A stretch of DNA of 64,000 nt from Vibrio ponticus. GTDB lineage: Bacteria; Pseudomonadota; Gammaproteobacteria; Enterobacterales; Vibrionaceae. Both the position numbers and the translations under genes were made by a program. The notes beneath the pieces were generated by a model, which saw only the letters and a list, made by a program, of their open reading frames with translations, searched no databases and was not told the DNA's origin. The stretch lies in contig NZ_AP019657.1 in the NCBI RefSeq assembly GCF_009938225.1, positions 186,001-250,000 of the forward strand, written 5' to 3'. Each line of letters opens with the position of its first letter. Position 1 is the stretch's first letter. Below are positions 1-8,538 of this stretch, piece after piece.

Positions 1-115
1 TTTTCCCTGTTCCTGGTGTCAGGTCGCTCAGCGCGAAACTACAAATTTGAGCGTAATAATCCCCTGACGCTTGGCGCCATACCTTTCTTTGCTAGTAGGA
101 AGGGAGGGGGAATAT

Positions 116-138
116 GCGGCGCACAGGGAGTGCGCCGC
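116..138 (-). other. Strong hairpin downstream of cbp
   Basis: A perfect 9-bp GC-rich stem (GCGGCGCAC / GTGCGCCGC, 5-nt loop) lies just past the cbp stop codon on the transcribed strand. There is no U-run, so it is not a classical terminator. Such hairpins after a binding-protein gene often stabilise the upstream part of an ABC-transporter mRNA, which would let cbp be made in excess over the permeases; that role is inferred. Bases 1-149 hold no supported coding start on either strand, so the next operon gene must lie beyond the left edge. Confidence 0.6.
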
Positions 139-149
139 AAGATTGCCTA

Positions 150-1832
150 TTACTTAACTGGTTTTAGGTCCAGTACGTGTAGTAGACGCTCAGGGATACC
201 AGCCCAAATGTTTGGACGGCCTTGAGGATTTTCTTCGTTCCACCAACCAGTAAAGCGAGTTGTGTTGTACTGGAACATGTATGCACCAGACATTACAGGA
301 ATCGTTACTTGGTCAGCGGCGATGATAGCTTGGATGCCGTGAGCAATTTCAAGCTGTTCTTGCTTATCAGCCGTCTTGTAGAAGCCGTTTAGTAGCTTGT
401 CTAGCTCTGCATTTTTGTAGTAGTGCAGTGCGAAACGAGGCATACCGTCGCCAGACTGAAGGTTTGAGTTGTAACCACTGTTCCAGTACATGTGTGGATC
501 TGCACCGTGGAAGTAGTTGGTGTACGCAACGTCATACGTTGCTTCAAGCATCGCTTGGTTGTACACAGAGAAGTCTGGAGTACGAGCTTTAGCTTGGATG
601 CCCACTTCAGCTAGCTGTTCAACAGCAAGTTGAACGGTGTTGTTGAAGTCAGTCCAACCGTTTGGCGATTGAATTAGAAGCTCAAAAGACTTACCTGATG
701 GAGTGTCAACAAAGCCATCGTTGTTTACATCTTTGAAGCCAGCTTTTGCTAGTAGCGCTTTAGCACCTTCAACGTTGTACGTGTTGTAGCCTTTGTACTT
801 GTTGTGAGTCTCTTCGTTTGACCAAGTCTTGAACGCGTAGCCTAGACCTGATGCGAAGTCATTGACTGTACCGCCGCCGTAGAATGCGATGTCGATAATA
901 GTTTGACGGTCAAGAGCCATAGAGAATGCGCGACGGAAATCAACGTTAGTTAGCGCTTCATTCTTCGCTGCATCTGGGTGCTTGAAGTTAACTACAAATG
1001 CTTGAGTACCTGCTGGCGGGTACCAGTATTGGTGGTTAGGGCTCGCTGCTGCGTAAGTGCGGTCGATATCTGGAATGAATGAAGAAGTCCAGTCCATCTC
1101 ACCATTTACAACTTTACCAAGGAATTGGTCGTTGTTAGCGATTTGAGGTACACGTAGACAGTCAACATCTAGGTTGTCAGCATCCCAGTAGTTCGGGTTT
1201 TCACACTGAACGTAAAGTTGTGGAGTGAATGTCGCAATTTCAGTAAACGGACCGCTACCAACTGGGTTTTCGTTAGTAAAGGTTGAAGGATCTTTCACCT
1301 TGCTCCATACGTGCTCAGGCACTACAGGAACTTTTACGATTTCGTAAGCTGCGTTTGAGTTTGCTTCTTTGATATTGAACTTAACTTGGTAATCGTTCAA
1401 TTTCTCAACGCTAGTAACCCATGCATTGATACCGCTTTGGTCTAGCTCTGGTTTTTCTTTAACTAGATTGAATGAGTAGATAACGTCATCTGCGTCAAAC
1501 TTCTCACCGTCAGACCATTTCACACCTTTACGGATGTCAAATACAACACTTAGTAGGTCGTCAGCAATGGTGTAGTTCTCTGCTAGACGGAACACTGGCG
1601 TGTTGCCTTGCATCTCGTTGAACACTACTAGTGGCTCGTATAGGAAGTCCGTTGTAGTGTGCAGGTTCGTTGCACCTAGGTATGGGTTAAAGTTACGAAC
1701 AAAAGTTGTAAACTCTTTAGGGTGGATCGTTAGTTCATTTTTTTCTGCAGCCGTTGCTACTGAAGCAAAGCCAGTAGTTGCAGTTGCGATAATCGCTGTT
1801 GCTAGTGCAGTTTTTTTAATGTTGGCAAGCAT
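150..1832 (-). CDS. cbp: Chitin-oligosaccharide periplasmic binding protein (SBP family 5)
   Basis: Periplasmic solute-binding protein of an ABC importer, 560 residues. Residues 1-28 form a signal peptide with an Ala-rich core ending near ASVATA. The mature protein reads as a family 5 (peptide/oligosaccharide) binding protein of normal length, including the region DGEKFDADDVIYSFNLV typical of the family. The start is supported by AAGGAA just upstream. In Vibrio cholerae the gene beside chiS encodes the (GlcNAc)n-binding protein CBP, which both delivers chitin oligosaccharides and holds ChiS inactive when unbound; the adjacent chiS here makes the same role very likely. It is expected to be the first gene of the chb operon, which would continue beyond the left edge. 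Ligand specificity itself is not read from sequence. Confidence 0.9.
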   Translation of the reverse strand: MLANIKKTALATAIIATATTGFASVATAAEKNELTIHPKEFTTFVRNFNPYLGATNLHTTTDFLYEPLVVFNEMQGNTPVFRLAENYTIADDLLSVVFDIRKGVKWSDGEKFDADDVIYSFNLVKEKPELDQSGINAWVTSVEKLNDYQVKFNIKEANSNAAYEIVKVPVVPEHVWSKVKDPSTFTNENPVGSGPFTEIATFTPQLYVQCENPNYWDADNLDVDCLRVPQIANNDQFLGKVVNGEMDWTSSFIPDIDRTYAAASPNHQYWYPPAGTQAFVVNFKHPDAAKNEALTNVDFRRAFSMALDRQTIIDIAFYGGGTVNDFASGLGYAFKTWSNEETHNKYKGYNTYNVEGAKALLAKAGFKDVNNDGFVDTPSGKSFELLIQSPNGWTDFNNTVQLAVEQLAEVGIQAKARTPDFSVYNQAMLEATYDVAYTNYFHGADPHMYWNSGYNSNLQSGDGMPRFALHYYKNAELDKLLNGFYKTADKQEQLEIAHGIQAIIAADQVTIPVMSGAYMFQYNTTRFTGWWNEENPQGRPNIWAGIPERLLHVLDLKPVK

Positions 1833-1899
1833 AGCTGTTCCTTACTATTTGCTTTCATTTCACTAATGGATATGAATGTTATCAATTGATGAACACTCT

Positions 1900-1971
1900 C
1901 TAAGGCCTACCTCTATAACAATGCTTAGCGTCGGAGGTAGATAAGCATCTTGAGTGGCCTGTAAGCCTTAG
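1900..1971 (-). promoter_or_regulatory. Pseudoknot-like structured leader of cbp
   Basis: On the cbp-sense strand three perfect 7-bp pairings can form: an outer stem CTAAGGC/GCCTTAG (1965-1971 with 1900-1906), a stem ATGCTTA/TAAGCAT (1942-1948 with 1921-1927) and a stem CTACCTC/GAGGTAG (1934-1940 with 1907-1913). The two inner stems cross, giving an H-type pseudoknot with loops of 1, 6 and 7 nt closed by the outer stem, or else two mutually exclusive hairpins. It ends 68 nt before the cbp start, so it would be in the 5' UTR if the promoter lies above 1971. I do not recognise it as a known RNA family; function is inferred only. Confidence 0.45.
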
Positions 1972-2272
1972 GCACGGTTAAGAAAACACCGAATTAACTT
2001 GTTTAGCAATTCTGTTTCTCGTAAAAAACGTCAAAACTAGCCAGACTTCCGTCAATAACGTTAATTGCAGTAAAAAGTTACTCAAAATATACCCATTTTT
2101 AACATTGAAGTGACTCGCAAAAAATCTTGGCTGGTATGTTTTATGTTAGTGGTTACTATCGTTTTGTAGCTCTTTAATATTGACTGTTTTTTGGGTTTTG
2201 AGTCTTTGAGATCTCTATCACTTCGGTGTTTTGGAGTTAATTTAACTCGCTAATTTAAATCTGCCGTATTGT

Positions 2273-2288
2273 TGTGATAACTATCTCA
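2273..2288. promoter_or_regulatory. Candidate CRP site in the cbp-chiS intergenic region
   Basis: TGTGA-N6-TCTCA resembles the CRP consensus TGTGA-N6-TCACA with one mismatch in the right arm. It lies about 440 bp upstream of cbp. Chitin genes in Vibrio are known to need cAMP-CRP, so a site here is plausible. The other parts of the 1833-2474 gap hold no supported gene; I see only AT-rich sequence, the cbp leader structure and the chiS terminator. Confidence 0.35.
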
Positions 2289-2429
2289 AATACGTTCAAT
2301 TGTTAGTCTATTCTGGCTATTTTACTGTGTGAAAGGTTCCTGATTGCTTGAATTTGGTTGATTTTAACGACGCCAAACAAGTTGTTTTGCTGCGTGTAAA
2401 AACAGTTTTTGGTTGCTCGATATGCGAAA

Positions 2430-2459
2430 AAAAACTCACCGCGGACGATGAGTTTTTTA
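2430..2459 (-). terminator. Intrinsic terminator of chiS
   Basis: Stem AAAAAACTCA / TGAGTTTTTT around a 10-nt loop, 16 bp past the chiS stop codon, with a U-run on the chiS-sense strand. Confidence 0.8.
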
Positions 2460-2474
2460 ACGGTGATTTTATGA

Positions 2475-5400
2475 TTACGTGGTGAGGAGATGTTGCAATT
2501 TATCTCGCAACTCTTCGATTTTGCTGCGCTCTTTGGTTAAGTCGGAGCAGTTATCCAGAATGTACTCTAATGAGGTAAGCACGGTTCTCCAGCGAGGTGT
2601 CTTTGGTAAAGTCTCGATACGCAAATACTTATCTAACGTTCGGGTTTGTAACGTACTGCGGTCGAGATAGACGCGCCATAAGCCACTTTGTTCAGCAAAG
2701 ACAAACTTACTATTGCCAGTCGAGCTCTCCCAGTAGTCCAAAGCGGTTGTCATCGCCTCAACCAACACTTCTCGCATCAGTTCCTGTTTGGATTTTTGTT
2801 CACCAGTTACTCGGTCTGCAAGGCGAGTAAACTCCCCACCAAGCTCTTTTAGTTGCTGTAGTTTGGCTTTGTCACCATCAAATGCATAGCTGGTGAGTGC
2901 TTCAATAGCGGTTTCTAAGTTGTTGATGCGCGCCGCATTAGCCCCTCCGCCATGGTCAAATATATACATCGACTTTAGACCTGAGGCTTCAGGTAGGCGC
3001 AATATATCGCCATTGACGTGCTGACGGGTATCTTCGATATAGATGTCTACTTTACCGCAATAATGAGGTTGAGTGATGTCGAGAAACTTCGGTGACAGTA
3101 ACTCTTCAGCTGAGGCACGCTTGAGCTGCTCAATTGAGCGCTTAAACATTCTTGCTGCCGCTTCATTGGCAAAGCGTACTTTTCCATCTGTTCGTGTACA
3201 AATAATCGCTTCAGGCGCAGATTCGAGCTGTTCAAGCAGCCGTGTTTGGGTTTCGATCAAACTTGCTTCTACCGCAGAGCGTTGGCGCAGCTCATCTTGC
3301 AAAGCTTGGTTTTCTAAACGACGCATCTCCGCTTGGCTAGCGGCTAGGTGAACTTGCATTCTCGCTGCCAGTTCTTGTTTATTAAACGGCTTAGATAAAT
3401 AGTCATTGGCACCAGAGTTAAAACCACGGATACGGTCGTCGGTTTGATTGAGGGCAGTAAGCATGATGACTGGCAGTTCAATGCTGTCAAATTGTTCTCG
3501 AATTGTTTCGCAAACTTGATAACCGGTTAAACCAGGCATCATTACATCGAGCAGAACCAGCGCAGGCTTTTCCTCTTCGATGGATTGCAGCGCTTCATAA
3601 CCATCTTTTGCACAACGTACACGATAACCAGAGATTTTGAGGAAGCTTTCTAGAACCTTGACATTGACGGGTTCATCATCGACCACTAGGAGCAGCTCAC
3701 CATCTGGGTTTTCAGGTAAATTGGTGGCGTCATTGTCTTCGATATCAAAATTATCGGGCGCAATGAAGTGGATACTATCGCTATGGCTCGTCAATGCGAT
3801 CTGCTCTTCCGTTGCGAGTGGAAGCGTAAAGCTAAAGGTTGTACCGACCATTGGTTGGCTGCTGACATAGAGTGAACCACCCATTAATTCAATGAGTTGA
3901 CGACTAATTGAAAGCCCCAGCCCTGCTCCTTGACGATAGCGGCTAGTGTCGCTGCCAGCTTGAGTAAGAGGTTCAAAAATGTGTTCTAGCTGATCGGCTG
4001 GTATACCTTGTCCAGTATCGACCACTTGAATGCGCATTTTGGCATCGACAATGTTAGCTGAGATGACGATTTTGCCTTCATGGGTGTATTTAATCGCATT
4101 GCCAACTAAGTTATACAGCACTTGTTCTAAACGTTGTGGATCGGCTGCAATCCAGACCGGCTCTGATGGTACTTGGTTGATGATGCGGATCTGTTTATTG
4201 CCTAGCAAGTGCGATGATAGCTCAAGCACTAAGCGTGTGGCACTGGAGAGATCAACGGCTCGGGTGGCAATATCCATGTTGCCATAGCGCATCTTATGAT
4301 AGTCGAGTAAATCATCCACCAAGTTGGCTAAGCGTTGTCCGCTACTGATAATAATGTCTAGCTGATATTTATGTTCAGAGCGGATCGGACCATTAGCTCC
4401 AGATATCAGAGCTTCGGCAATACCGATCATGCCATGCAGCGGGGTACGCAATTCATGTGAGGTCGTGGCAAGGAACTCATCTTTGAGTTTGTTGGCGATT
4501 TGCAACTCATCGTTTTTTTGTTGGATCAGCTTAATGTTACTTTCCAACTCGACGTTCTGTTCTTTAATTAACGCCATTTTTTCTCGTATCGAGCGTTGCA
4601 TTCGCTCAAAAGCGATCGCCAAACGACCAATTTCATCTTTACGCTCAGTGCTGATTTCAGCATTGAGATCGCCAGCTGACGCTTTTTCTGCAGACCAAGT
4701 CAGTTTAAGCAAAGGAGCGGTAATAAAATTCGAGAGGTAATGGGAAGCGATCACAACCAGCACTATCGCCAATAGCATCGCGACCACGAATACGGTTTCT
4801 AACTGCTTAATTCGTGAGAAAGCCTCTTGTTCTGAAACTTCGACCACGAGCGCCCAATCTAAACCTTTTGATTGAATGTGGCTGTGTGCTGCAATCACTT
4901 CCGCGCCAGTTGAGTTGGTAAAGGTGCCAACCATGGCCGGTTTTTCAAATGCGGTATTGATGATCGATTGGCTGCTGTCGACATCTTGCTGCTGATAAGA
5001 AAGGGTACGCAGTTTATTGTCTTGTCCCACCAATAATGTCTTGATTGACCATACATTATTATTGTCAGCAATCAGCTTTGTTAGACTGTTATTTGGTAAT
5101 CGAAACATAGCATAGCTGTGCAAGTAGCCTTGTTGAATGATTGGTGCGCCAATCCAAGCAAAGCTTTTATCGCCTTCTTGCATGAAATCAGAAAACACCA
5201 CGGGTGTGTAGTCCTGGTTGTCTTTCCGCTTCTTATTCACCTCATCTCGAAGTTTCTTAAAAGCCAAACCTAAATTTTGTTGCTCGAATTTGCCATCGAG
5301 TAAGTTGGTGCCGTAGTAATCATATTTAAAAATAGAATAGGTCACGTTGCCGTTGATATCGACCAGTAAGATATCGTCAAAATCGGAACGTTTTAGTAGT

Positions 5401-5858
5401 TCTAGATAGGCGCGATGATAACGGGTATGTAATAGGCGATAACGCTCAGTGCCGTTAAATACAGGAGATTCAGGTAAAATTGAGGTTTTAATTTGATTGC
5501 CTGAGCCTGGGATATAACGTTTCTGGGCAAACTCACGTGCTTGATCCATATTCAGACCAAGACTTTGGAAAGCATTCACCAGTCCATAAAAACGTCCACC
5601 ACTCGCATAGGCCAATTCAGAGCGAACAAACCCCATCACCTCCGACTCACGAGCATTGAGATAATCGGTGATTTGCTGATGTTTACTGTCACGAACAGAG
5701 ATTAGGTGCGAGGTGCTTTGTTCTTGGAGATCTTCGCTATGAGACTGCAAGAAGAATAGAGCAATCAGTGTAAGTGGCGTGATACTTAACGCTAAAAACG
5801 CACCCATCAAGGTGTTTTGCAGGCGTTTAAAGCGTTGTTTCCGATACAACTTAAACAT
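2475..5858 (-). CDS. chiS: ChiS, chitin-responsive hybrid sensor kinase / DNA-binding regulator
   Basis: Inner-membrane hybrid histidine kinase, 1127 residues from the start chosen here. Order: TM1 (about 18-37), long periplasmic sensor region, TM2 (about 357-373), HAMP, a short coiled coil, HisKA with ATTSHELRTPLHG (H468), HATPase with ADPQRLEQVLYNLVGNAIK, G box VDTGQGIP, receiver with LLVVDDEP and phospho-acceptor D771, PAS-like region near 870-960 and a C-terminal domain. V. cholerae ChiS has the matching residues H469 and D772, and its C-terminal domain is known to bind the chb promoter directly. Upstream in-frame ATGs (to 5945) would add 29 residues; MFKLYRKQ at 5858 matches the family start, though no strong ribosome site precedes it. 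Controls chitin use together with cbp next door. Confidence 0.96.
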   Translation of the reverse strand: MFKLYRKQRFKRLQNTLMGAFLALSITPLTLIALFFLQSHSEDLQEQSTSHLISVRDSKHQQITDYLNARESEVMGFVRSELAYASGGRFYGLVNAFQSLGLNMDQAREFAQKRYIPGSGNQIKTSILPESPVFNGTERYRLLHTRYHRAYLELLKRSDFDDILLVDINGNVTYSIFKYDYYGTNLLDGKFEQQNLGLAFKKLRDEVNKKRKDNQDYTPVVFSDFMQEGDKSFAWIGAPIIQQGYLHSYAMFRLPNNSLTKLIADNNNVWSIKTLLVGQDNKLRTLSYQQQDVDSSQSIINTAFEKPAMVGTFTNSTGAEVIAAHSHIQSKGLDWALVVEVSEQEAFSRIKQLETVFVVAMLLAIVLVVIASHYLSNFITAPLLKLTWSAEKASAGDLNAEISTERKDEIGRLAIAFERMQRSIREKMALIKEQNVELESNIKLIQQKNDELQIANKLKDEFLATTSHELRTPLHGMIGIAEALISGANGPIRSEHKYQLDIIISSGQRLANLVDDLLDYHKMRYGNMDIATRAVDLSSATRLVLELSSHLLGNKQIRIINQVPSEPVWIAADPQRLEQVLYNLVGNAIKYTHEGKIVISANIVDAKMRIQVVDTGQGIPADQLEHIFEPLTQAGSDTSRYRQGAGLGLSISRQLIELMGGSLYVSSQPMVGTTFSFTLPLATEEQIALTSHSDSIHFIAPDNFDIEDNDATNLPENPDGELLLVVDDEPVNVKVLESFLKISGYRVRCAKDGYEALQSIEEEKPALVLLDVMMPGLTGYQVCETIREQFDSIELPVIMLTALNQTDDRIRGFNSGANDYLSKPFNKQELAARMQVHLAASQAEMRRLENQALQDELRQRSAVEASLIETQTRLLEQLESAPEAIICTRTDGKVRFANEAAARMFKRSIEQLKRASAEELLSPKFLDITQPHYCGKVDIYIEDTRQHVNGDILRLPEASGLKSMYIFDHGGGANAARINNLETAIEALTSYAFDGDKAKLQQLKELGGEFTRLADRVTGEQKSKQELMREVLVEAMTTALDYWESSTGNSKFVFAEQSGLWRVYLDRSTLQTRTLDKYLRIETLPKTPRWRTVLTSLEYILDNCSDLTKERSKIEELRDKLQHLLTT

Positions 5859-5943
5859 AATAAAGAGTTTAACTTTCCATGAAAGTTGGACGAGGAGCGA
5901 TCCAACGTTAATTATGTATTTTGACGATGCGGTTGAGCGCATC

Positions 5944-5969
5944 AATTGACGTGTGTAAACACGTCAATT
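5944..5969. repeat. Perfect inverted repeat upstream of chiS
   Basis: AATTGACGTGT and ACACGTCAATT form an 11-bp perfect dyad with a GTAA spacer, 86 bp upstream of the chiS start. It could be an operator for chiS or a hairpin in read-through mRNA from rsmC. No U-run follows on the chiS-sense strand, so it is not a terminator. Confidence 0.5.
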
Positions 5970-6090
5970 TTGCCTTTTCGCTTCAGGTAGCCTGAAAATG
6001 ACAAAATTAACGAGTTTTTTTACTTTGACAAGTAAGTGCCACTTAAAGCGTGGTAGGCGACGCAGAATTTCGCTTTAGGTAAGGGATTTA

Positions 6091-6115
6091 GCCCAGAAAT
6101 AGCGGGTTTCTGGGC
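6091..6115 (-). other. Hairpin after rsmC
   Basis: GCCCAGAAA / TTTCTGGGC, 9 bp, 7-nt loop, eight bases past the rsmC stop on its sense strand. No proper U-run follows, so it may be a weak or factor-assisted terminator, or a 3'-end stabiliser. Confidence 0.4.
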
Positions 6116-6122
6116 AAGGAGC

Positions 6123-7145
6123 TCAGTTTTTTGCCGTATAGATTGCGAATTTATTGGTCTTATTTAGCGTTTCACATTTACCGAAAGCGAGCTCGATAAT
6201 AGGTGGATACTGCAAAAAACTATTGGCAACAATTAACAACTCACCGCTCGAATTTAGCTGTTTTGGTGCATCTTTCAACAAGGTTTCAGTTGCGCTGTAG
6301 CTAGTATCAAGCCCCGAATGGAAAGGAGGGTTGCTAATAATGAATTGATAGTTATCGGCGCAGTCTGAATAAACATCAGAGGCAAACACTTTACCTTGCA
6401 GATTATTCGCAGCCAGGGTCGCCTTTGATGACTCGATAGCCAGCGCGCTGATGTCACACATCTCTAGCTCAATACTTGGATTTAAAGTCGCCATGACACT
6501 ACCAATCACACCCGCGCCACAGCCAAAATCAAGCACTTTACCTTGTAGTGTTGGTAAAGTATCGAGCAGTAGTTTACTGCCAATATCAAATTCACCATGG
6601 CTAAATACACCAGGCAGACTTTTGATGGTTAATGTGTGTTCTTGGTAGTTTACCGAATAGGTTTTAAACCACTCTTGCAAGTTAAAAGGCTTAGCTTCTT
6701 GAGTGCATTGTCCCCAGTAAAACGAACAGCGACGGGCAGAATCAAACTTATTGATAATGCCATAAGGTTTAAACATTTTTTCAATGCTCTTCACCCCAGA
6801 ACGGTTTTCGCCAACGACAACAATTTCGGTATCTTTACCCAGTTTTGCCATTAACATCGCAAGCAAATAGTCAGCTTCCGCTTTTGCTTTCGGCCAGTAG
6901 AGCAATACCATGTCCGCATTGGTATCGTGATCAAACTCAGCACCAAATACAGCAGTAATATTTGAGTAGGCTTGTAATTGGCGGAAGTAGCCATAGTGAG
7001 TGGTGAACACAGTGACAGATTCACAGTGTTTAGCTAACTCAATTGGAAACAAATCTTCGGCTTCGCCAGCAACGAGAACATGCTTACCAGAGAAGTAGGC
7101 AAGTTGGCGTTCGGCAATCTGGCTTGGTGCGATGTAGGCAGACAT
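6123..7145 (-). CDS. rsmC: 16S rRNA (guanine(1207)-N(2))-methyltransferase RsmC
   Basis: SAM-dependent methyltransferase that modifies G1207 of 16S rRNA in the small subunit; 340 residues. It has the duplicated MTase layout of RsmC: a degenerate N-terminal half (about 1-160) and a catalytic C-terminal half with the SAM loop VLDFGCGAG (204-212) and the guanine-N2 motif NPPF (272-275). The reading frame stays open to 7187, but that extension runs through the terminator of the upstream permease gene (7164-7198), so MSAYIAPSQ at 7145 is the sensible start. It lies between the PerM-like gene and chiS, the same neighbourhood as in V. cholerae. Confidence 0.93.
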   Translation of the reverse strand: MSAYIAPSQIAERQLAYFSGKHVLVAGEAEDLFPIELAKHCESVTVFTTHYGYFRQLQAYSNITAVFGAEFDHDTNADMVLLYWPKAKAEADYLLAMLMAKLGKDTEIVVVGENRSGVKSIEKMFKPYGIINKFDSARRCSFYWGQCTQEAKPFNLQEWFKTYSVNYQEHTLTIKSLPGVFSHGEFDIGSKLLLDTLPTLQGKVLDFGCGAGVIGSVMATLNPSIELEMCDISALAIESSKATLAANNLQGKVFASDVYSDCADNYQFIISNPPFHSGLDTSYSATETLLKDAPKQLNSSGELLIVANSFLQYPPIIELAFGKCETLNKTNKFAIYTAKN

Positions 7146-7163
7146 GATGTAGCTCGACTGAAT

Positions 7164-7198
7164 AAAAAAGAGGGGGGATTCTCTCATAATCCCCCCTC
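7164..7198 (-). terminator. Intrinsic terminator of the PerM-like gene
   Basis: Eleven-bp stem GAGGGGGGATT / AATCCCCCCTC with a 7-nt loop, followed on the minus strand by TTTTTTATT. It directly follows the permease stop codon at 7204 and separates it from rsmC. Confidence 0.85.
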
Positions 7199-7203
7199 TG
7201 TTG

Positions 7204-8301
7204 TTAACTCTTATCTTGTTGGTCTAAGAAGTCAGAAAACTCTTCTTCATAAATATAGAAAAGCACCATAGTGACAGCAAAGATAATTGGACCGTAAATT
7301 AAGCCAATCAGTCCAAATAGATGTAAGCCACCTAATAGCGAGAAGAATATCATCAGCGTATTCATTCCAGCGCTACCTTGCATCAGTAACGGGCGTAATA
7401 AGTTATCAATCGAACCGACGATGGCTACACTCCATACCAACAAGAATACCGCCCAAGTTGTATCGCCGATGATAAATAGATAGAGGGTCGCAGGTATCCA
7501 AATCAGCGCGGTGCCAACGACAGGAATAAAAGAGGCAAAGCCCATCATCGTGCCCCAGAATAGCCCTGGGAAACCCGCTAACCACATACCAAAGCCGCCC
7601 GCAATACCTTGAGCGATGGCGGTTAAGAACGATCCCATGACTGCTGATTTGGCTACTTTTTCTACTTCATTGAGTAATTTGTCTTCTTGGCTGCGTGATA
7701 GCGGTAAGATATGACGCATCGCTGAAATGATTTTGTCGTGGTCACGTAGCAAAAAGAACAGCACAAATAGCATCAAGAAAAATGACATTAAGAAGTTGGT
7801 CGCATCGCCTAATATTTTGGCGCTAAAACCAACAATATTACTGCCAAAAGTAGTGGCAAATTGCGCCACTCGTTGAGCAATTTCTTGCGGTTTAATTTCT
7901 TCAAATGGCAAGTAGGTGTTAACTAACTTAAGTCCTTTTACTACCCATGGATGAGCGAACACTTCTTGAATGCCACCATGCGTAACCCAGTAGTAGACGT
8001 TTTGTGAGAACACGGTGCCTTGCTGCACAATCGCGGCAAAGACAAAGAGTAATGGAATCACAATGATGAAAGTGAGGATCACGCAAGAAAGCAGTGAAAC
8101 AATGTTTTCGTGATTCGGTAGTTTTTTCTCAAGCCATTCGTGGATAGGAAACATGAGTAGTGACAGAATAAATGCCATCACAATTGAATTAATGTACGGC
8201 TCAACTAAAAGGAAACAAGCGAAGCCTGCCCCAAGTAAAGCCGCGATCAGGACCCAATGTCCTGACGTAATTTTAACTTTCTCTGTCACGGTTATGCCCA
8301 A
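7204..8301 (-). CDS. AI-2E/PerM-family membrane permease
   Basis: Polytopic inner-membrane protein of the AI-2E exporter/PerM family, 365 residues. Hydrophobic segments cluster at about 15-55, 65-90, 150-180 and then from 205 to 350; the C-terminal part has the family pattern of Gly/Pro-rich helices ([20 protein letters not shown]). Members transport diverse and mostly unknown substrates; some are reported as quorum-signal exporters or sodium/proton antiporters, so I assign no substrate. The start is uncertain: the frame opens with TTG at 8301, and a GTG four codons downstream (8289) would give [10 protein letters not shown]; neither has a good ribosome site. A TATAAT at 8322-8327 just upstream faces the opposite gene. 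Confidence 0.85.
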   Translation of the reverse strand: MGITVTEKVKITSGHWVLIAALLGAGFACFLLVEPYINSIVMAFILSLLMFPIHEWLEKKLPNHENIVSLLSCVILTFIIVIPLLFVFAAIVQQGTVFSQNVYYWVTHGGIQEVFAHPWVVKGLKLVNTYLPFEEIKPQEIAQRVAQFATTFGSNIVGFSAKILGDATNFLMSFFLMLFVLFFLLRDHDKIISAMRHILPLSRSQEDKLLNEVEKVAKSAVMGSFLTAIAQGIAGGFGMWLAGFPGLFWGTMMGFASFIPVVGTALIWIPATLYLFIIGDTTWAVFLLVWSVAIVGSIDNLLRPLLMQGSAGMNTLMIFFSLLGGLHLFGLIGLIYGPIIFAVTMVLFYIYEEEFSDFLDQQDKS

Positions 8302-8321
8302 TAGATAAACAAGATATAGAG

Positions 8322-8327
8322 TATAAT
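8322..8327 (+). promoter_or_regulatory. Candidate -10 box for the small membrane peptide gene
   Basis: A consensus TATAAT lies 35 bp before the start of the 41-codon reading frame. I see no convincing -35 box at the usual distance. Confidence 0.4.
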
Positions 8328-8362
8328 GGCTTGAATTCTGAGTGTTATCAACGGGGAGTTAA

Positions 8363-8488
8363 ATGATGGGCTGTTGTAACAATGATAAATGCAGCGCGGA
8401 AACTCGCGTGAAAACGAGCAAGCGTATTCCTTGGTTTGCCATGACCGCGATAGGGTTGGTGTTACTAGTGCTGTTCAACTGGCAATAA
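8363..8488 (+). CDS. Small Cys-rich single-span membrane peptide, 41 aa
   Basis: A 41-codon reading frame with GGGGAG 5-10 bp upstream, a TATAAT further upstream and an intrinsic terminator right after its stop, so it looks like a complete small transcription unit. The peptide begins MMGCCNNDKCSAETRV, with a CC-x4-C cluster and a charged stretch, then a single hydrophobic helix (about residues 23-38) ending FNWQ. A Cys cluster before one membrane span suggests metal or thiol chemistry at the cytoplasmic face, but this is inference. It sits between the divergent permease gene and hemL. I do not recognise a named family. A second ATG follows the first, so the real start may be one codon later. 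Confidence 0.72.
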   Translation: MMGCCNNDKCSAETRVKTSKRIPWFAMTAIGLVLLVLFNWQ

Positions 8489-8513
8489 AAAAGGCTGCTT
8501 GCGCAGCCTTTTT
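8488..8513. terminator. Bidirectional terminator between the small peptide gene and hemL
   Basis: AAAAAGGCTGC / GCAGCCTTTTT with loop TTGC. It has A-run and U-run on both sides and serves the convergent small ORF and hemL. Confidence 0.88.
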
Positions 8514-8538
8514 GTCAAATTAAGAGGCAAATGAGCGA

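Noticed and set aside
1-149. Start of an ABC permease gene downstream of cbp
   Set aside because: On the minus strand the only ATG (78-80) hits a stop after 13 codons, and no other frame has a start; the next gene must lie outside.
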